Assembly (NCBI RefSeq): GCF_007655135.1
Contig: NC_045131.1
Coordinates: 13,500,001-13,564,000 of the forward strand
Direction: 5' to 3'
From: Punica granatum
Taxonomy: Eukaryota > Streptophyta > Magnoliopsida > Myrtales > Lythraceae
Length of the DNA: 64,000 nt
This document shows, one piece after another, positions 1 through 13,404 of the stretch. The notes below the pieces were generated by a model. The model searched no databases, was not told the DNA's origin, and saw nothing but the letters and a program-made list of their open reading frames with translations. Position 1 is the first letter of the stretch. Every line of letters begins with the position of its first letter. A program made the translations under genes and the position numbers.

Positions 1-1785
1 ACCCACCCTCACCATTCTCCATATAGACGAGAAACCGTCCCAACAATTACAATGCATATAATCGAGGAAAGATGTGTTGCTTCTATGTCCACTTACCTAC
101 GTATACTAGGGCTTGCAAGGGCTCAACCTTTACGGGACATAACATAATATCAATTGGATATATAATCAAATCTCCTCACCCCATAAAGTTGAAACAAAAG
201 ACAAAGGGGCAAAAAAAATAAAAGAAAAAAACAAAGGGATGGCTAGCAATCAACTCAAGACAAGATTTCTAAGACTTTTTATCAAAGGGTGCATTGTTGT
301 CTTATTTTGCATGATCTCGAGATGCAAATTATTTTTCCATTAGATTAAAAATATTCTGTCCAACCCTCATTCAGCAATCCATAATTTTATTGGTAATTGC
401 TTCTTCTTCTTTTTTTAAATCTTTTTCTCGGGAGTGCGGAAGACAATAGTCTGCAAAGAATAAATGTCCCGCATGCTCTATTGTCTTTGTATCTATACGT
501 TTGACAACTTGGGATTGTGTGCTCCAGGCCCAACGTACATATAGAAGAAAAGGATGTTCATCATCGGGACAAAAAGCCGTCGCATTCCCCTATAAAAAAC
601 ACATGAAGAGAGTCGACACAATCGAAATCAGCACGTGTACATTTGATGACCGTTGAATCGTGGCGAGCAAACTCAGCTTTGGTTAGATGCAGCTCGTTGA
701 AAAACATAGACGAGGTTGATTATCGTAATAAGGTTGGTAACTAATTTAGGAGCTTGTCTAGAGGATTGCCGACAGCGTGCGTTTGCTTTCAAAGAGTAAA
801 TCAATTTGAAGAACGTCTACCCTTTGCCAAGAATCCAAAGCCCCTGACGTAATTCCATCAGGATTTAAGCTTCAAATTGAATTACTTTGATTTATCGAGA
901 TGATAATGATGTGGTGGTGATGATATGATGATGATACAGTTGAAGAAGAAGAAGATGATGATCAATGAGAGATTCTTCTATTATAAGCAAAAGGAAAGGA
1001 AATTGACTCTTCGATTAGGACGCATCGATCCTTCGTCAATTGGCAGGCACCAAATTTTTGGGTGAAGCCATCGATCAGTACCTGCTAGCTTTGCATCTCA
1101 AGATCGATGCCGCCTTCTATAGTTCGCTGTTAAATTCAGAGAATAGAACTCCGCCCCTTAATATCCACAAATTATTTTGACCCATGCGTACATATGCTAT
1201 GATATATCAAGACCGTCGCCCATGAGTCCGCTGCCACTACACATTACGCGCATGACTGAGCTTAATTCAGAGGTAGGCTGAAGCCCCCGATGAGGTCATT
1301 CGATCGAGCCCCTTGGATCTCCTGTCGTATATATATGTTCCTAGTTAAAATCACATAATGTGTTTCTTTGTGCAAATAAAATTGTTATCATGGGTAACGA
1401 ATTATTGATTATATATGTGAAACCAAATAATAATTTTTTTTTCAGTGACTTAATTAGCCCAAAAGAAAATGCGTCAGGTTTGAGTGCGCTCAATGAATGG
1501 AATTTTGGGGACATAGACACCTGTCGTGGAAGCTGACATGTTGCATATGTAGTCCTACGAACAAATTAAAATACAATTTTCTTTTCAACCATAAAAGAAA
1601 ATCTAATCTAAACTAATTTCTCTAATCTATCAATATTAGAGAAAAGCAATTTTACATATCTATCAATATACACTTTCTCATAAAATTAAAAGGTGATCAG
1701 ATGTGATAATCATTATTGAGATTTCTCATGACTTTTTATTTCTCTTTTCTATTATTTTATCATACCTGCAATATTTTTATTATAA
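1..1785. other. AT-rich intergenic region
   Basis: I recognise no gene here: all six frames are closed by frequent stops and no protein motif is visible. A purine-rich run of GAT/GAA triplets lies at about 898-968 (simple-sequence DNA). A tRNA-like string with a weak B-box (ggtcattcgatcgagccc, about 1293-1310) could be a decayed SINE, but it is too weak to call. Confidence 0.5.
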
Positions 1786-1955
1786 CCGAAAATTCAGTAG
1801 TCAATGTCAATGTCAAATAAGATCATGTGAGTATATATCTATAGCTATATATATTTAGTTGGAATTTGCTCCGAAAATTCAGTAGTCAATGTCGATGTCA
1901 AATAAGATCGTGTGAGTATGTATCTATAGCTATATATATTTACTTGGAATTTGCT
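1786..1955. repeat. Two-copy 85-bp tandem duplication
   Basis: Copy 1 is 1786-1870 and copy 2 is 1871-1955. Both begin ccgaaaattcagtagtcaat and end with ttggaatttgct, with only a few substitutions between them. The copies abut directly, so this is a recent local tandem duplication in non-coding DNA. No function is visible. Confidence 0.9.
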
Positions 1956-2848
1956 AAGACGTAATATGCTGGACCCACGTCTAGATTATATGTCTTCTTT
2001 CTCGAATGCGTGCATGATAGAAAATATCTCAGGAATATGATCGAGATGAGCTTGAAAATTGGTCCTGTTTTATGCAATGCCCAAATGTTCTTCCAGCTCA
2101 AGAACATCTTCTGGATTTTTGAAATCTTTACAACATGGGAATTGTGTAAATTTTCGCAAGTGAAAATTCATTCAAAAAATTTAGTTTTAAGGAGAAATAT
2201 TTTCTTTAAAGAAAAAGAGAAAATATTTATAGAAAAGAATAATCTTTCTCGAAATAAAATTGGAATAAAAAATTGCAATAAAATGATATGAACGAAAAAT
2301 TAATCGGATTCAATATAACGATATTTGCTCTTAACAAGAAATTGAGAGATTTTGAATTCAATTTTCTTTTAACGTAACTTGCTTTCTCATAATTTTTCGT
2401 TTTCATTTCTTTACTAATTTCGTGTACCTCACTTACTAATTGGTTTTACCTAATAAATTAATAATTAATTTTATGTGGCAGCAAAAGTCAGAAGGAAATC
2501 TCGATAAAGAAACCAACAAAATCTCTACAGTTTGCGACAACTTGATATATTTGATTAAAGACTCGCAGATCTTGTCATTAATTAATTAATTAATTAATTT
2601 GTCTAATTGCCTGCATATATATTTTATGGATGGGGCCATACACGATATAATATTTTGGACACATGCTAGAGGACAAACTGACTGTTGATAACTTTATATG
2701 TTACCTAAGCCAACTTATTTTTGTCACCAAAGGCATGGCGGCCTAATGGAAAGCCCTCGTGTCGGTTCCGTAGATGTTACGAATCCAACTCCCCCCCGTA
2801 TCTTTACTTATTTTTGTAAAACAAGAGTTCTACTTGTATTTTTTGCTA
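1956..2848. other. AT-rich intergenic region with a possible tRNA-derived fragment
   Basis: No coding sequence is supported; the 93-codon open frame at 2010-2291 has AT-driven composition and no known motif. A TTAA microsatellite lies at about 2578-2599. Around 2734-2800 there is a tRNA-like pair of motifs (tggcggcctaatgga, then gttacgaatccaac) resembling pol III A and B boxes, possibly an old SINE head. Confidence 0.4.
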
Positions 2849-2849
2849 T

Positions 2850-3015
2850 GAATTCTAATATTTAAAAAATCAATTGAGTTTCGACTAATCCAATCAAGTC
2901 GGGTTGGTCCATTGAAGAATAAAACTCTTCCAGTATGAATTTTTTACATTCATAATGACTCGAAGCTAAGACTTTACTTAAGTGGAACAAACGTCGAATC
3001 GCTTGAACCAATCGA
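2850..3015 (-). mobile_element. SINE-like element, minus orientation
   Basis: Read on the minus strand this region gives a B-box-like start (gcttcgagtcattatgaatg), an a-rich spacer, then a segment resembling 'cttcaatggacc...gattggattagtc'. The same order of motifs occurs on the plus strand at 15575-15710 and 42660-42847, so the three sites look like diverged copies of one SINE family, similar in layout to plant Au-type SINEs. The family name comes from memory of such tails. Ends are approximate and no target duplication was found. Confidence 0.5.
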
Positions 3016-3555
3016 TGTTTGTTGAGTTTGTATTTTACATCATCTGCATGAATGAATGAATTAATTAATTAAAGACCTCTAAGCACATTGATTGCATGTA
3101 TGCTTTATGAAAATATTATCCAAAGCCAACTCGCTCAGTCTACCCAAAAAAAGCCAACTCAACCATTTCCGGGATCTTGAATTGTCAGTGATACGATGGT
3201 GCACACTATGTGTGTGTATATATATGTGTATATATATATATATTAGCATGAAAATATTCTAACAAAAGTAATATATTATAATATATTGCTTGATACTATT
3301 CCAAATACCAGATTGTGCGCACATTATAAGAAAAAATCTACTGACGAAAAAAAGCGCCTAATCATGCATAGAAGCTCAATATATTGTTTAGGCATACACA
3401 TTCATGAGTGCTAGAGTTATATATATATATATCCAATCTTCCACAATTATCGAGTTAGTTCGATCGAGACAAAGCATGCATTTAATCCTATATTCACTGT
3501 TAGAAGTCGGCAAATAAAAAGAACGACCACTTCTTTTTTTATTATCGAAGGAGTT
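3016..3555. other. AT-rich intergenic region with TA/TG microsatellites
   Basis: No gene is recognised. TATATATG/TATATA simple repeats occur at about 3211-3242 and 3420-3432, and an ATTAATTAA run lies near 3058-3072. Confidence 0.5.
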
Positions 3556-4059
3556 ATTAAATTTTTCTTGGATTTATACGGACCTGGACCCATATTTATT
3601 TAAAAGTTCGAGCTGATAAGTGGTGGTATATAAATCTCATATAAACCATGATTGTTCTTTTATTTTTTCAATGTGGGATTATAATTTCGAATACCCGTCC
3701 TCATGTGCAATATGTGGTCTATTTCTGCCTACACGTTGTCATGAGCCATTAAACATCCGCCGTCAACAATTGACATCGAGCCGGGCTTTATTCTCCACGC
3801 TTGAGAGAAGGGGGACGCTAACACGAGGGGCGCTCTTGGCTGCACTAGAATATATTGGGCCTGGCGTGATGTGGGTACGTACACGGCGTGGACGCGCATA
3901 TACGTAACCTGATTTTGATACCATATTAAATTTCTATTAGACTTATACGGACGTAGTCCCATATCCACTTAAAAGCTCGAGCTGATAAGTGGTGGTATAC
4001 AAGTCTCATATAAACTCATGGTTGCTCTTTCATTTTTTGAATGTGAGATTATAATTCCC
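3556..4059. repeat. Direct-repeat pair flanking a GC-richer core (possible non-autonomous element)
   Basis: A segment of about 135 bp at 3556-3690 is repeated in the same orientation at 3925-4059. Both contain gagctgataagtggtggtat and end with a gattataattYc motif. About 230 bp of GC-richer DNA separates them (ccgggctttattctccacg..., ggggcgctcttggctgcac...). Direct terminal repeats around a short core would fit a tiny LTR-type (TRIM-like) element, but I see no TG...CA ends, primer-binding site or target duplication. Segmental duplication is the alternative. Confidence 0.5.
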
Positions 4060-5929
4060 AACAGTATTCTAGATAAATTCTAATTTTATTTTTGGGGGCC
4101 TGCACACAAATTTGAGTGTTACTAGTTGAATTTATGATTATAATCATTATATTACATCTATCATGAGGGTCTCACGATCCTTTACTTCTTACAAGACACT
4201 ATACTAGCATATGCGGGGATTATTACTCGTGACTAAAATTAGTATGTTTTATTAAATAAATTGAATTAAAAAATACCAACATATTCATATTTTTTTAATT
4301 GTGAATATATAATACCGATATTGAACTGAAAAATTTTTAAATTTAAAAACCCTTTTTCCATTTTCAAGAAATTAAACGACAACTTATATGTTAAATATTC
4401 TATTAGAATCCATATATATAAGTAAAATTGTATTCTATTGTAATAATTGATCTCACATTAATAGAAAAATTATTTAAATAATATATTAAAAAATTAAGAG
4501 AATTGATTTAATCAAACCAAGCCAAATTATGAAAGTCCAATATCTTCTCGGCTTATTAGAAAATGTCCAATTCAAAAGTTAAGTGACAATTAAGTATACT
4601 AACAATTAACTATTTAATTAGATATTAACCTACTTTCTATTATTATAAAGGTAAAATTATTGTAATATATTATAAGGGTGAAATTATGGTAACATAAAAA
4701 ATGAAAAATAAATAAATATTGTCATCAAATTTCGTATTTAAAAAATACGTTACTAGTTTTGTGTGAATATCTATAATAATATGTATATTATCCAATTATT
4801 AGATAAATATATAATGCATTGAAACCATTAGTTGAAAAATATTGGTAGAACCATTGAAAATTAGTCTAATTTTATTAAATGATTATAGAATGAAGCTTCA
4901 AATTGACTTCGAGTGTATTTTATTATAATGGTAAAATTTTAATATGTGAACTTATTGTAATATAAAAAAACAAAAAATATATATTTGAAATAAGAATGCC
5001 ATCAAATTTTTTATTTAAAAAGTAAGTAAAATTTTTTGTTTGAATGTCTATAAAAATATGCATATTACACATTGATCGATTAGATAAATATATAATGCAT
5101 TGAGACCATAATTTTAAAAATATTTATTGAACCATTCAAAATTAGTCTAATTTTATTAATTGATTATCGAATGAAATTTCAAATTAACTTTCAACATATT
5201 TTATTGTGTTAAAGAGCAAATATATGTTTCAAAAATTAGAATAGTTGTTATAAGAAAGGATATATATATATCTATGTTAAAAATGAACATATATGTAAAA
5301 CCCAAATGATATAGACACTACAAAAAAATTTGATGACATATAGAACTTCTAAAATTATCATGATCCTATAAAAGAACAAATTTATAACATAATGCTATTA
5401 ATTGATAAAAAATAAAAAATAAAATATAAAGACAAGGATGCTATAAACAATATTTTAAAAATACAAATGTATATTCTATTTACAAAAAATAATATATGTG
5501 ATAAATTTATAGTAACGTTAATTTAAAAATGTGATGTATATTAATTGAATGGAAATTATTATTATTATAATAAGTATTATTAAAAACTATTGAAGATTAT
5601 TATTTATATTAAAATTAAAAGTTGAAAATTATTATTATTTTGTATAAGATAATTCAATCTTAAAAATACAAATAATTATGACAAAAATGATACAGAGATA
5701 TATGAACATGAATCCGTGCAACGCATGAGACAAAAAAATAGTCAAAACTTATTATTAGATAACAAATATTTATAGTTAGTTAATGTTAAAAAATTTCATG
5801 AAAATAATAAATATTATTAGATAATGCATATTTGTGATTAATTAATATTAAGTTCAAGTATATGTAAATATTTCAACTTCTAATATACTAATTTGTCGAC
5901 ATTTGAACATGAAAATTTTACTTCTTTTT
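4060..5929. repeat. AT-rich region with a ~280-bp tandem duplication
   Basis: No coding sequence is recognised. Two diverged direct copies of about 280-295 bp are seen at about 4638-4918 and 4919-5215. Both carry gataaatatataatgcattga (4802 and 5083) followed by tagtctaattttatta. Near 5712 the string 'atccgtgcaacgcatgag' resembles a decayed Helitron 3' hairpin, so this AT-rich block may be an eroded Helitron (weak inference). Confidence 0.5.
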
Positions 5930-6558
5930 GGGTTAATTACTTAGACAATTGAAATATTTCACATTTTATCAATTATAGCATGAACTTTTTTTCTCAACTT
6001 AAAAATACACAAACAATCAATTTGCTATCAATGTTAGCACGCATCAACTTTTCCATTTCACACTTTATCAATTCTAGGACGATCTTTTTTTTCTCAATTT
6101 AAAAATACATGAACTATCAATTGATATCAATGTTGATGCGCATTAACTTTTTTGTTAATTTAAACGAAAATTGCTGCTTGCTAGACACTACCCCGCGGTC
6201 AAGGTCGCTAGTGACCCTACGGGGGGTGGGTGTGGTGGCCTTTGGTGGGGCTTCACCACCCAAATTTGCAAAAAAAAAAAAGGGGGTAAGTTTGAGAAGA
6301 AAGGAAGAGGGGGATCGGCAGTGAGAGCCTCATCGGCGGTCACCATCCTCCAATCAAGGACATCGACGACCTCTATCGTCATAAGTGACCCCGATTGGGG
6401 GTAATGGCCGCTGTTGAGACCCTACCAATCGAAAAAGTTGACACCATAGTAACATTGGTGTTAAATTGATAGTTTATTCATTTTTAAATCAAGAAAAAAA
6501 ATTTGTGTTAGAATTGATAAAATGTGGTAAGTTTAGAATTTTTTTAGGTAATTAACGC
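5930..6558. mobile_element. Foldback MULE-like element (copy 1, GC-rich core)
   Basis: Long diverged terminal inverted repeats face each other: the left end starts gggttaattac and the right end finishes ggtaattaacgc. The arms share motifs such as cacattttatcaatt on the left and its reverse complement near 6513. Flanks are cttcttttt (left) and tttcttttt (right), 8 of 9 matching, as expected for a MULE 9-bp target duplication. The left arm contains a partial internal duplication. The centre (about 6180-6430) is strikingly GC-rich compared with the arms. No transposase is present, so this is non-autonomous. The same arms and GC-rich centre recur at 36315-36787. Confidence 0.75.
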
Positions 6559-9500
6559 TTTCTTTTTTTTTTTCTATTTATGTAATTAAAATTTTAATAC
6601 TATTGATCTAAATTATTTTTGAGAAAATAACTAAATTTTCGTTTTATTTCAAAAAAACTTATTTTTCTATTTCCACAATTATCTTTGTAGTACATGTGGG
6701 AGATTTTAATGAATCCTTTAGTTATTATATATTATACATAGATTTTTCATGCATTAATTAAGTATTATATGATAATTAATTTAAATTACTAGGTCGAATA
6801 CCCGCGCTTTGCGGCAGGGATATTTATTCTTTATTATTAATTTTTATTGTTTATTAAACATAATTTCATTCAATTTAGAATCATATATATATTATCAAAT
6901 ATGGAACCCTAAATTTATAAAAACACCACATTTAGGAGGTATTTTTAAATTTATTAGATGATATCATTAAGTGAATAATATCAAAATTTTAAATATTTCT
7001 AGAATTGGGAAATCCATTTAGGTTAGGCATTCTTTATTATTGGTTATGAATTATAATAAAGGCTATTAAGAAGAAAATGCAAGGAAGGAGAAGGGGAAAA
7101 AAAAAAAAGGCCAGCCAAGGAAGGGAAGGAAAGAAGGAAACCAATGGGAGAAAATGCCACCAAAAAAGTTGTAACCGAAGGGAATCGGACCATGGATCCA
7201 AGGATCCAATTGATGTTGCTTCTTGTTTTAATCACCAAGCTCAATTATTTATATATTTAATAGGTATGTGAGAAATAGGAGAAAAAAGAAAGCGCTGCCA
7301 AGAAGATCTGACCCGGGGAATTGGGAGAAGAAGGAGCCGTACCATACCAATGCATCCAATCGTACTTTCTTGTCATTATAATGCAATTTAATTTTATTTG
7401 ACAAAATTTAAGAGAAAGGAGCTAACAAAAAAAGAAATGTGCATGTAGTACGGAAGAATCTCATACTCGCTCTGTAGGCCTGACAGACCCTTTTTATTAT
7501 TTAAGAAATATAAAATTTATTGAGTTTCCCTATAATTAAATGATATCATAACTTAATCAATGTTAAATTAAGAATGTGAAAAGTAAAATAAGAAACTTGT
7601 GATTTGATCTTTTGGCATAAACGGCGATTTAAGTAAATTGTCCTAAATATTATATGTTATATATAGTTTCTTTTGTAATTTATTCTCTCAATTTTATAAC
7701 AATTGACTAAAAGCCAAGGAGTCCATGTAGTCATTTATTAATGCTCATATTTTAATGTTGGATTTGGTGAAAAAATTATTGAAAAGCAATATAAATAAAG
7801 AATAGGAAAATTTGCAATTTGAAGCATTTTCTTTTAAAATCAAACATTAATTACTATTTGGAAAATCGCAGATCTTAAAACTTGCATTTGAAGCATTTTT
7901 TTTTGTTTTCTTTTGGGTGAATGAAGCATTTTGTTTTTGGTTACCAATTCACTTACTAAATCAAACATTAATTACTATGTGGTTCATATCACAGATCTCG
8001 TCCATAGTATATGCTCGAGGGCCATTGGCTGGCAGGTTATATGGTGACAATTCGTTACTCTGATAATGTCTTGCATAGTATTTTAAAATTTATCATTGAA
8101 TAAAAATACCGCACAAAGTACTCTGTATTTGAATAGAAGCAGCACTTCTTTTTTTTCTCTTTTTTGATGACAAGTAGCTCATTTTTTAAAAGGAAGTACC
8201 ACGTTAATTATTGTCACTATATAAAAACCCTACAATGACATAAACTTTTCTTTCATGGAAAGAAACCATATATGTACATTCAATCACGGGGGCATAACTA
8301 TGATTAACTATATGAAAATAATATAGGCATACATAAAGGAAGATATATCACATTATAATTAAATGAAAATCAGATAGAATTCTATTATATCTTTTAGATG
8401 GATATGTTCTACTTATTCTCTCAATATATATCACTGTACAGTATATAATATATATTTTTGGATGCGTAATACATATAATATCACTATATACTATATACTA
8501 GCCTACTACTTGTACATTGCACGGATTTGTTTCATTTTTTTAATATTGTATTGTATTTACCCATTTCTCATGCTAAAACAGAATATTAATTTTTTATGTT
8601 GTTAATTTAATCAATATTATAACATGATCATCAAAGTTGTGTATAAAATATGACTATAAATCTAAAAAAATTGAAAGTTCTGAATAGAGTTTTATTTGCA
8701 TATTTTAATTTTTATATTATGTTAACTTGATAAAGTTTTAAAGATTTCATAATTCTAATAGTTCATTAATACTTACTTGGTTAAAATGATATTACACTTT
8801 TTCAATTAATATGTCATTATTTTTAAATTACATTATTTAATAATTTTTAAAATGGTTTTTACTTTTTTTATTTTTTCCGATTGTATTAATTGAAGCACAT
8901 GCATTGCTCATGCAAGTCAATTTTTACTATTTGCATATAGATATATATAGAATATAGTATTTATAATAATAATTCTCATAATATTTGTTTTATTATTAAC
9001 AGCTTGTTAGTTAGTAAGAGAATAGATTTCTATCTTATGTATTCCTCGGGTTTATTTCAGAAATTACTTAGTTACTTTATCACTTATAATAATTAATTTG
9101 AAATACTTCACTAATACAATTTCATTAAAATGAATCAATAGAGGTCACCAATTAAAAGGATAATTGTAAGATACTCAAATTTTTAAAATTTATACTGTCA
9201 TGCATTTTTATGAGTAGCAATATTTTCTAAGAAATTTAAAATATATAATGACATTAAAAGATTAAATTTTTGCCAAATGTTTGGTCATCGAAAGTCATTT
9301 GTTTTGAACTTTGAGGTTTAATTTTTGACTTCGAATTTTGCAATTCAAACGTAATTCATTCTAATTTTGTAGCATTTCCAGTACCTCTAAAAACTATTTT
9401 GTGGATAATTTTTCATTTTATTTTTTAAATTCTAGTTTAATTTGGTGTCATCTTTTAATATTTTGATCACAAATGTCATGATTTCAATGAAGCAATTATT

Positions 9501-10422
9501 GCATATTTCTTCTTTTCTTTTTAAGTACTTTTATTTATTATCATTTTTCATGGTTGATTTTTATTTAAAATTTTTATGTTACAACTGTAATGTAGTTCAT
9601 TTATTAAAAATCTAATTGCCACATGTATTTGATTTTAGGAATTGATTCTCATTATTTTTTTGTTAAAGTTAGTTCATTCTTTTCTTTTAATTATTAAGGG
9701 ATTAGCTACTTGTAATGACACATATAATTGCATTTTTTGTGCGTATAAAATATTTGTATTCAGAATAGGTTTGTTATTTATGTATTTTTAATTCCTAATT
9801 GAAAATTATATTTTTCTATTTACAATTGCATTAAGTCAAGAGCATTTATTGCTACTAAGTGAATTTTTTTTTCCTATTTTCAATTGCATTAACTCAAGAG
9901 CATTTATTTCTCATTAAGTGAATTTTACTTATAATATACTAGTCTTTTTTAGCGCACGGGTTCTTTTTTTCGTACATCTCTATGTATGTTCTTATTATAA
10001 TTGCTACATTTTAAAATATCAATCTTATTATTAAAAATATTTTCGATTAGCAATTGTAATTTTTAAATAGAAATCTTCGATGTTTTTGTTAAAAATTAAT
10101 GTAAGTTAATTATTTTAATAATGTGGTCAAATAGTTTTTTATAATAATAATAGTTAAGTTAATTGTTAAGAAAGATTTGTCACTTACGTTAATTAAGCTT
10201 AGTATAAAAAATCCTCTTTCTAAGAGAGTGTTTTCTCATCGTTAGTGGTAAGTTTTATTTCATAATATAGACAGAGATAATACATATCCTTTTGTTTAAT
10301 TATTTTTACTTTTTTTTGCCCACATTTAGTTTTGCACCAAAAACAAAAGGAGCTCAAGAGTCGAGGGATGATATAGATGCCCCAATCATGGAGCTTTTGA
10401 TTTTGAATATATTATTATATTT

Positions 10423-10463
<41 letters not shown>

Positions 10464-12168
10464 TTTTCCAATTAAGGTTGCAATGTCCCACCTCTGAATA
10501 ATCCAACAATCTCTGCTCCCTATAATTGTACTGTCCCCATGTCACAACTCAGCTCCTCATGGGTTTGCGCACATGACTCCCCAACATCTTTCGTGCTTTA
10601 ATTAATTAACTTGATAAATAATAATAATTATAATTCAGAAGAAAAACCGGAAAAATCCTCAAGGGGAAAAAGAAAAAAGAGACAGAAACCTGGACCACAC
10701 CAAAAATGGAGTTTTAACCCAAACTAAAATTCTTTTTGAAACTATTTCGTTCTTCAAAATCTATTTTCCAAAATAGATTTATAATATTCTTTTGATTATT
10801 CTTCTAGTCCTACAACTTTCGATTTGTTTCATCTAAATTCCTTTTTAAAAAAAATCTGTTTTATTATTATGACCCTTCTTTAAATAAATTTTTTGGTAAT
10901 TATTTCTCAAATAAATTATTTTTAATAGATTTCTCTCATCAATTTAAATTTAAATTTTTATATAAGAAATTGCTGAAAATTTCTCTTGAAACTTTTAAAA
11001 GTTATATTAAGGCGAGTATGTGAGCTAGAAAATTTATTTAATTAATAGGAATATTGGAGAAATTCTAGTTATAAATTGTTTAAAATACTATTGAGAATTT
11101 TACGTAGAAAATCCAATATTTTAGAAATAATTTAGAACTATCAGAATAAAATAATAGGGAATAGTTTTAGTTAGTACATGCATGCCTTAGAACATATTTA
11201 ATGTAAATTTGGTGTATTTTTCACTATGTACGACGATTATATGAAGATTATACATCTTAATTAAGATAATCTTGTACATTTTTATGACTCTAAGGGGAAG
11301 AATCTTAATTTTGGAGCATCTCTTCTAGGTTTACTATAATCATATTTCCTATTAACCGGTTTGCAATTGTCAATATATATTCCCGTAAATCCAGAGAAAA
11401 GAAATATATGTATTCCAATAATTCTTTTTATTCTACATAAAGACATTATGACTATCTAATTTCCTATACTTTTAATTTAACAAAGCTCTAATAAAACTCT
11501 AGCATGTATTTTGTAGTTTCATCCATAAATCTTATAGATTGATTTACGCAAAGTTTATTTTAAGATATGTTTAAAGCAACTTTGTAAATAATTCATTCAT
11601 AATGATAACTAAATTAGGCTTTTGTAAATGGATTTAAAAGAAACGAATCAATAAGTTATAGGGACTAGGAAGATAATAAATTGGCATAAATCTATTTTAG
11701 AAAACAGTTTTTGAGAAAGTTTATTATGAGAATTATTTTTAAAAAGAAGTTTAGCAGGGGCAAAAGCTCCAAAAATGAGAAATTTGTGCAGACAGCACCA
11801 TGTAGACAGTACTTTTCACCCTTTTTTCTATCGTACCATAAAGCCAAAAGGAAAAGAAAAGAGAATCCATTAATTTTTGGGGGAAGAAAATGCCATGATA
11901 ATATATCAAATTATAAATAACTAGCATATTTACCCAAAAAAATTAATAGCTAGCATAGATATAATCAAAAGTTTGATTGCTAACTATCATTGCTACGGCC
12001 AAATCGATATTCTAATGGAATTCGATATTCTAACAGAATTTAATTTCATCTAATAAATTGAGAATATTTCAAAATTTTATCGAAAAAGACTTTCTTTTTT
12101 TTTTTATCTCCAATGCATTGCTTTTGTACGGAACACAGAACCCAAGGCATATTTCATCGAAACATTAA
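6559..12168. other. Long AT-rich intergenic region with decayed Helitron-like ends
   Basis: No gene is recognised in 5.6 kb; short open frames (for example 7044-7271, 10292-10501, 11711-11920) follow simple-sequence composition and match no family I know. Three ctag sites, at 6789-6792, 8498-8501 and 9939-9942, are each followed on the plus strand by a CG-rich motif resembling 'cccgcgc', 'ttgcacgg' or 'gcgcacggg'. This is the arrangement of Helitron 3' ends read on the minus strand, all decayed. A TA/CA microsatellite lies at about 10428-10463. Confidence 0.4.
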
Positions 12169-13094
12169 GGTTGCGTTTGGTACATTGACGGTGATTGATT
12201 AAATTGTTGGTAATTCACATCGCCACAAGATAGATTGCCACTATTTAAATTACCGATAATTCAACATTGTCATGTTTGGTATTTCAATCGACATTACCTG
12301 TAATCTTCTTTTATTATAATAATTACAAATAACATAAATAAACTTCCTGAAATACCACCACACTCCCCGGGCTTTTCTTCCTCCATGAAGCCCTTGCCAG
12401 TTGCCGCCACTGTTACTGCCACCGGCAGCCTCCACCATGCTTCCATCTTGCTGAGGTCAACTCAGCCTTAACCAATCTCCACCATGCCCAGACCTTTATT
12501 TTCTTTTCCTTTTTTTTAAAAAAAAGCAAAGAGCTCTGTGCTCGACTCAAGCAACATGGCATTTCTCGAAGCCTATGATTCTTCAAATTGAAGCAGAGAG
12601 CCTTCGTTTGAAGCCCCTGGTACTTCAAATCGAAGCGGAGGAGCATCGATCTTTCTTTCTTTGATTTGAAGCACAAAGGCTTCAATCAGAGCCCCTCTTA
12701 TTCGATTCGAAGCCTCTCAGCTTGTAACCAAGAAAAAAAGGGTTAGGGTTCTTTTTCGAGAATGGCAGTGACACTGGCGGCAGCGCTGGTGGTCGGAAGT
12801 GGTGGCAAGGACTGTGGAAGTGGCTGGAGGGCGTCCTAGTGGTGGAGGAAGAAGATGGTATCAGAGGGATAATTTCGGACTTTCAAAAATTTAAGATTGC
12901 CATGAAGGTGGGAATCCACTGAGACACCTTTCATGGGGTAATCTAATTTACCAATTTGGTGGTAATGTAGATTACCACGGCAATCCAGATTACCAGTAAT
13001 GTAGTCCTACCAAACATGGCAATGTTGTGAGCCTGGGCAATTTAAACAAACATTATCGGTAATCGAGATGGATTGCCAGCTACCAAACGCCTCC
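12169..13094. mobile_element. Non-autonomous PIF/Harbinger-like element (926 bp)
   Basis: The left end reads ggttgcgtttggtac and the right end, reverse-complemented, reads ggaggcgtttggtagc. Both sides are flanked by TAA (12166-12168 and 13095-13097), the standard PIF/Harbinger 3-bp target duplication. Subterminal sequence also folds back (taccgataattcaacattg on the left; cattatcggtaatcgag on the right). The interior carries gene-like GC-richer DNA with repeated 'cttcaaatYgaagc' motifs (about 12585-12710) but no transposase. It ends about 310 bp downstream of the OVATE gene's stop codon. Confidence 0.8.
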
Positions 13095-13194
13095 TAACAT
13101 TCACGACAGATGACCCACGCTTTTGTTTATTAATCATGTTTATTTTCTTTTTGTTGGATATAAAACATCTTTCTCTTCCATAAATGACACAATC

Positions 13195-13197
<3 letters not shown>

Positions 13198-13267
<70 letters not shown>
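13198..13267. repeat. (GA)n microsatellite, about 35 units
   Basis: An uninterrupted GA run lies in the 3' flank of the OVATE gene. The paralogous position near the truncated copy (about 18031-18049) carries only about 10 units, so the array expanded or contracted after the duplication. Open frames made of repeated Arg-Glu or Ser-Leu across it are artefacts. Confidence 0.95.
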
Positions 13268-13269
<2 letters not shown>

Positions 13270-13404
13270 AACACCACCCAAGTTTTCCGAATCACTTCTC
13301 TGATTTTTCCTTTTAATTTTTCACATTACTCGAACACTCTAGACTGACTTGCTATGGCAAAAGAAAAAGTAAATTACAATATGATAATTAGATAATTTGA
13401 TTAA

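Noticed and set aside
1293..1310. Possible tRNA gene
   Set aside because: Only a weak B-box-like string is seen; no cloverleaf or anticodon stem could be drawn. No intact tRNA gene was found in the window.
2010..2291. 93-codon ORF
   Set aside because: AT-driven Lys/Ile/Asn composition, no motif, no splice or promoter context.
13042..13347. ORFs across the GA microsatellite (poly Ser-Leu or Arg-Glu)
   Set aside because: These arise from the simple repeat being open in several frames.
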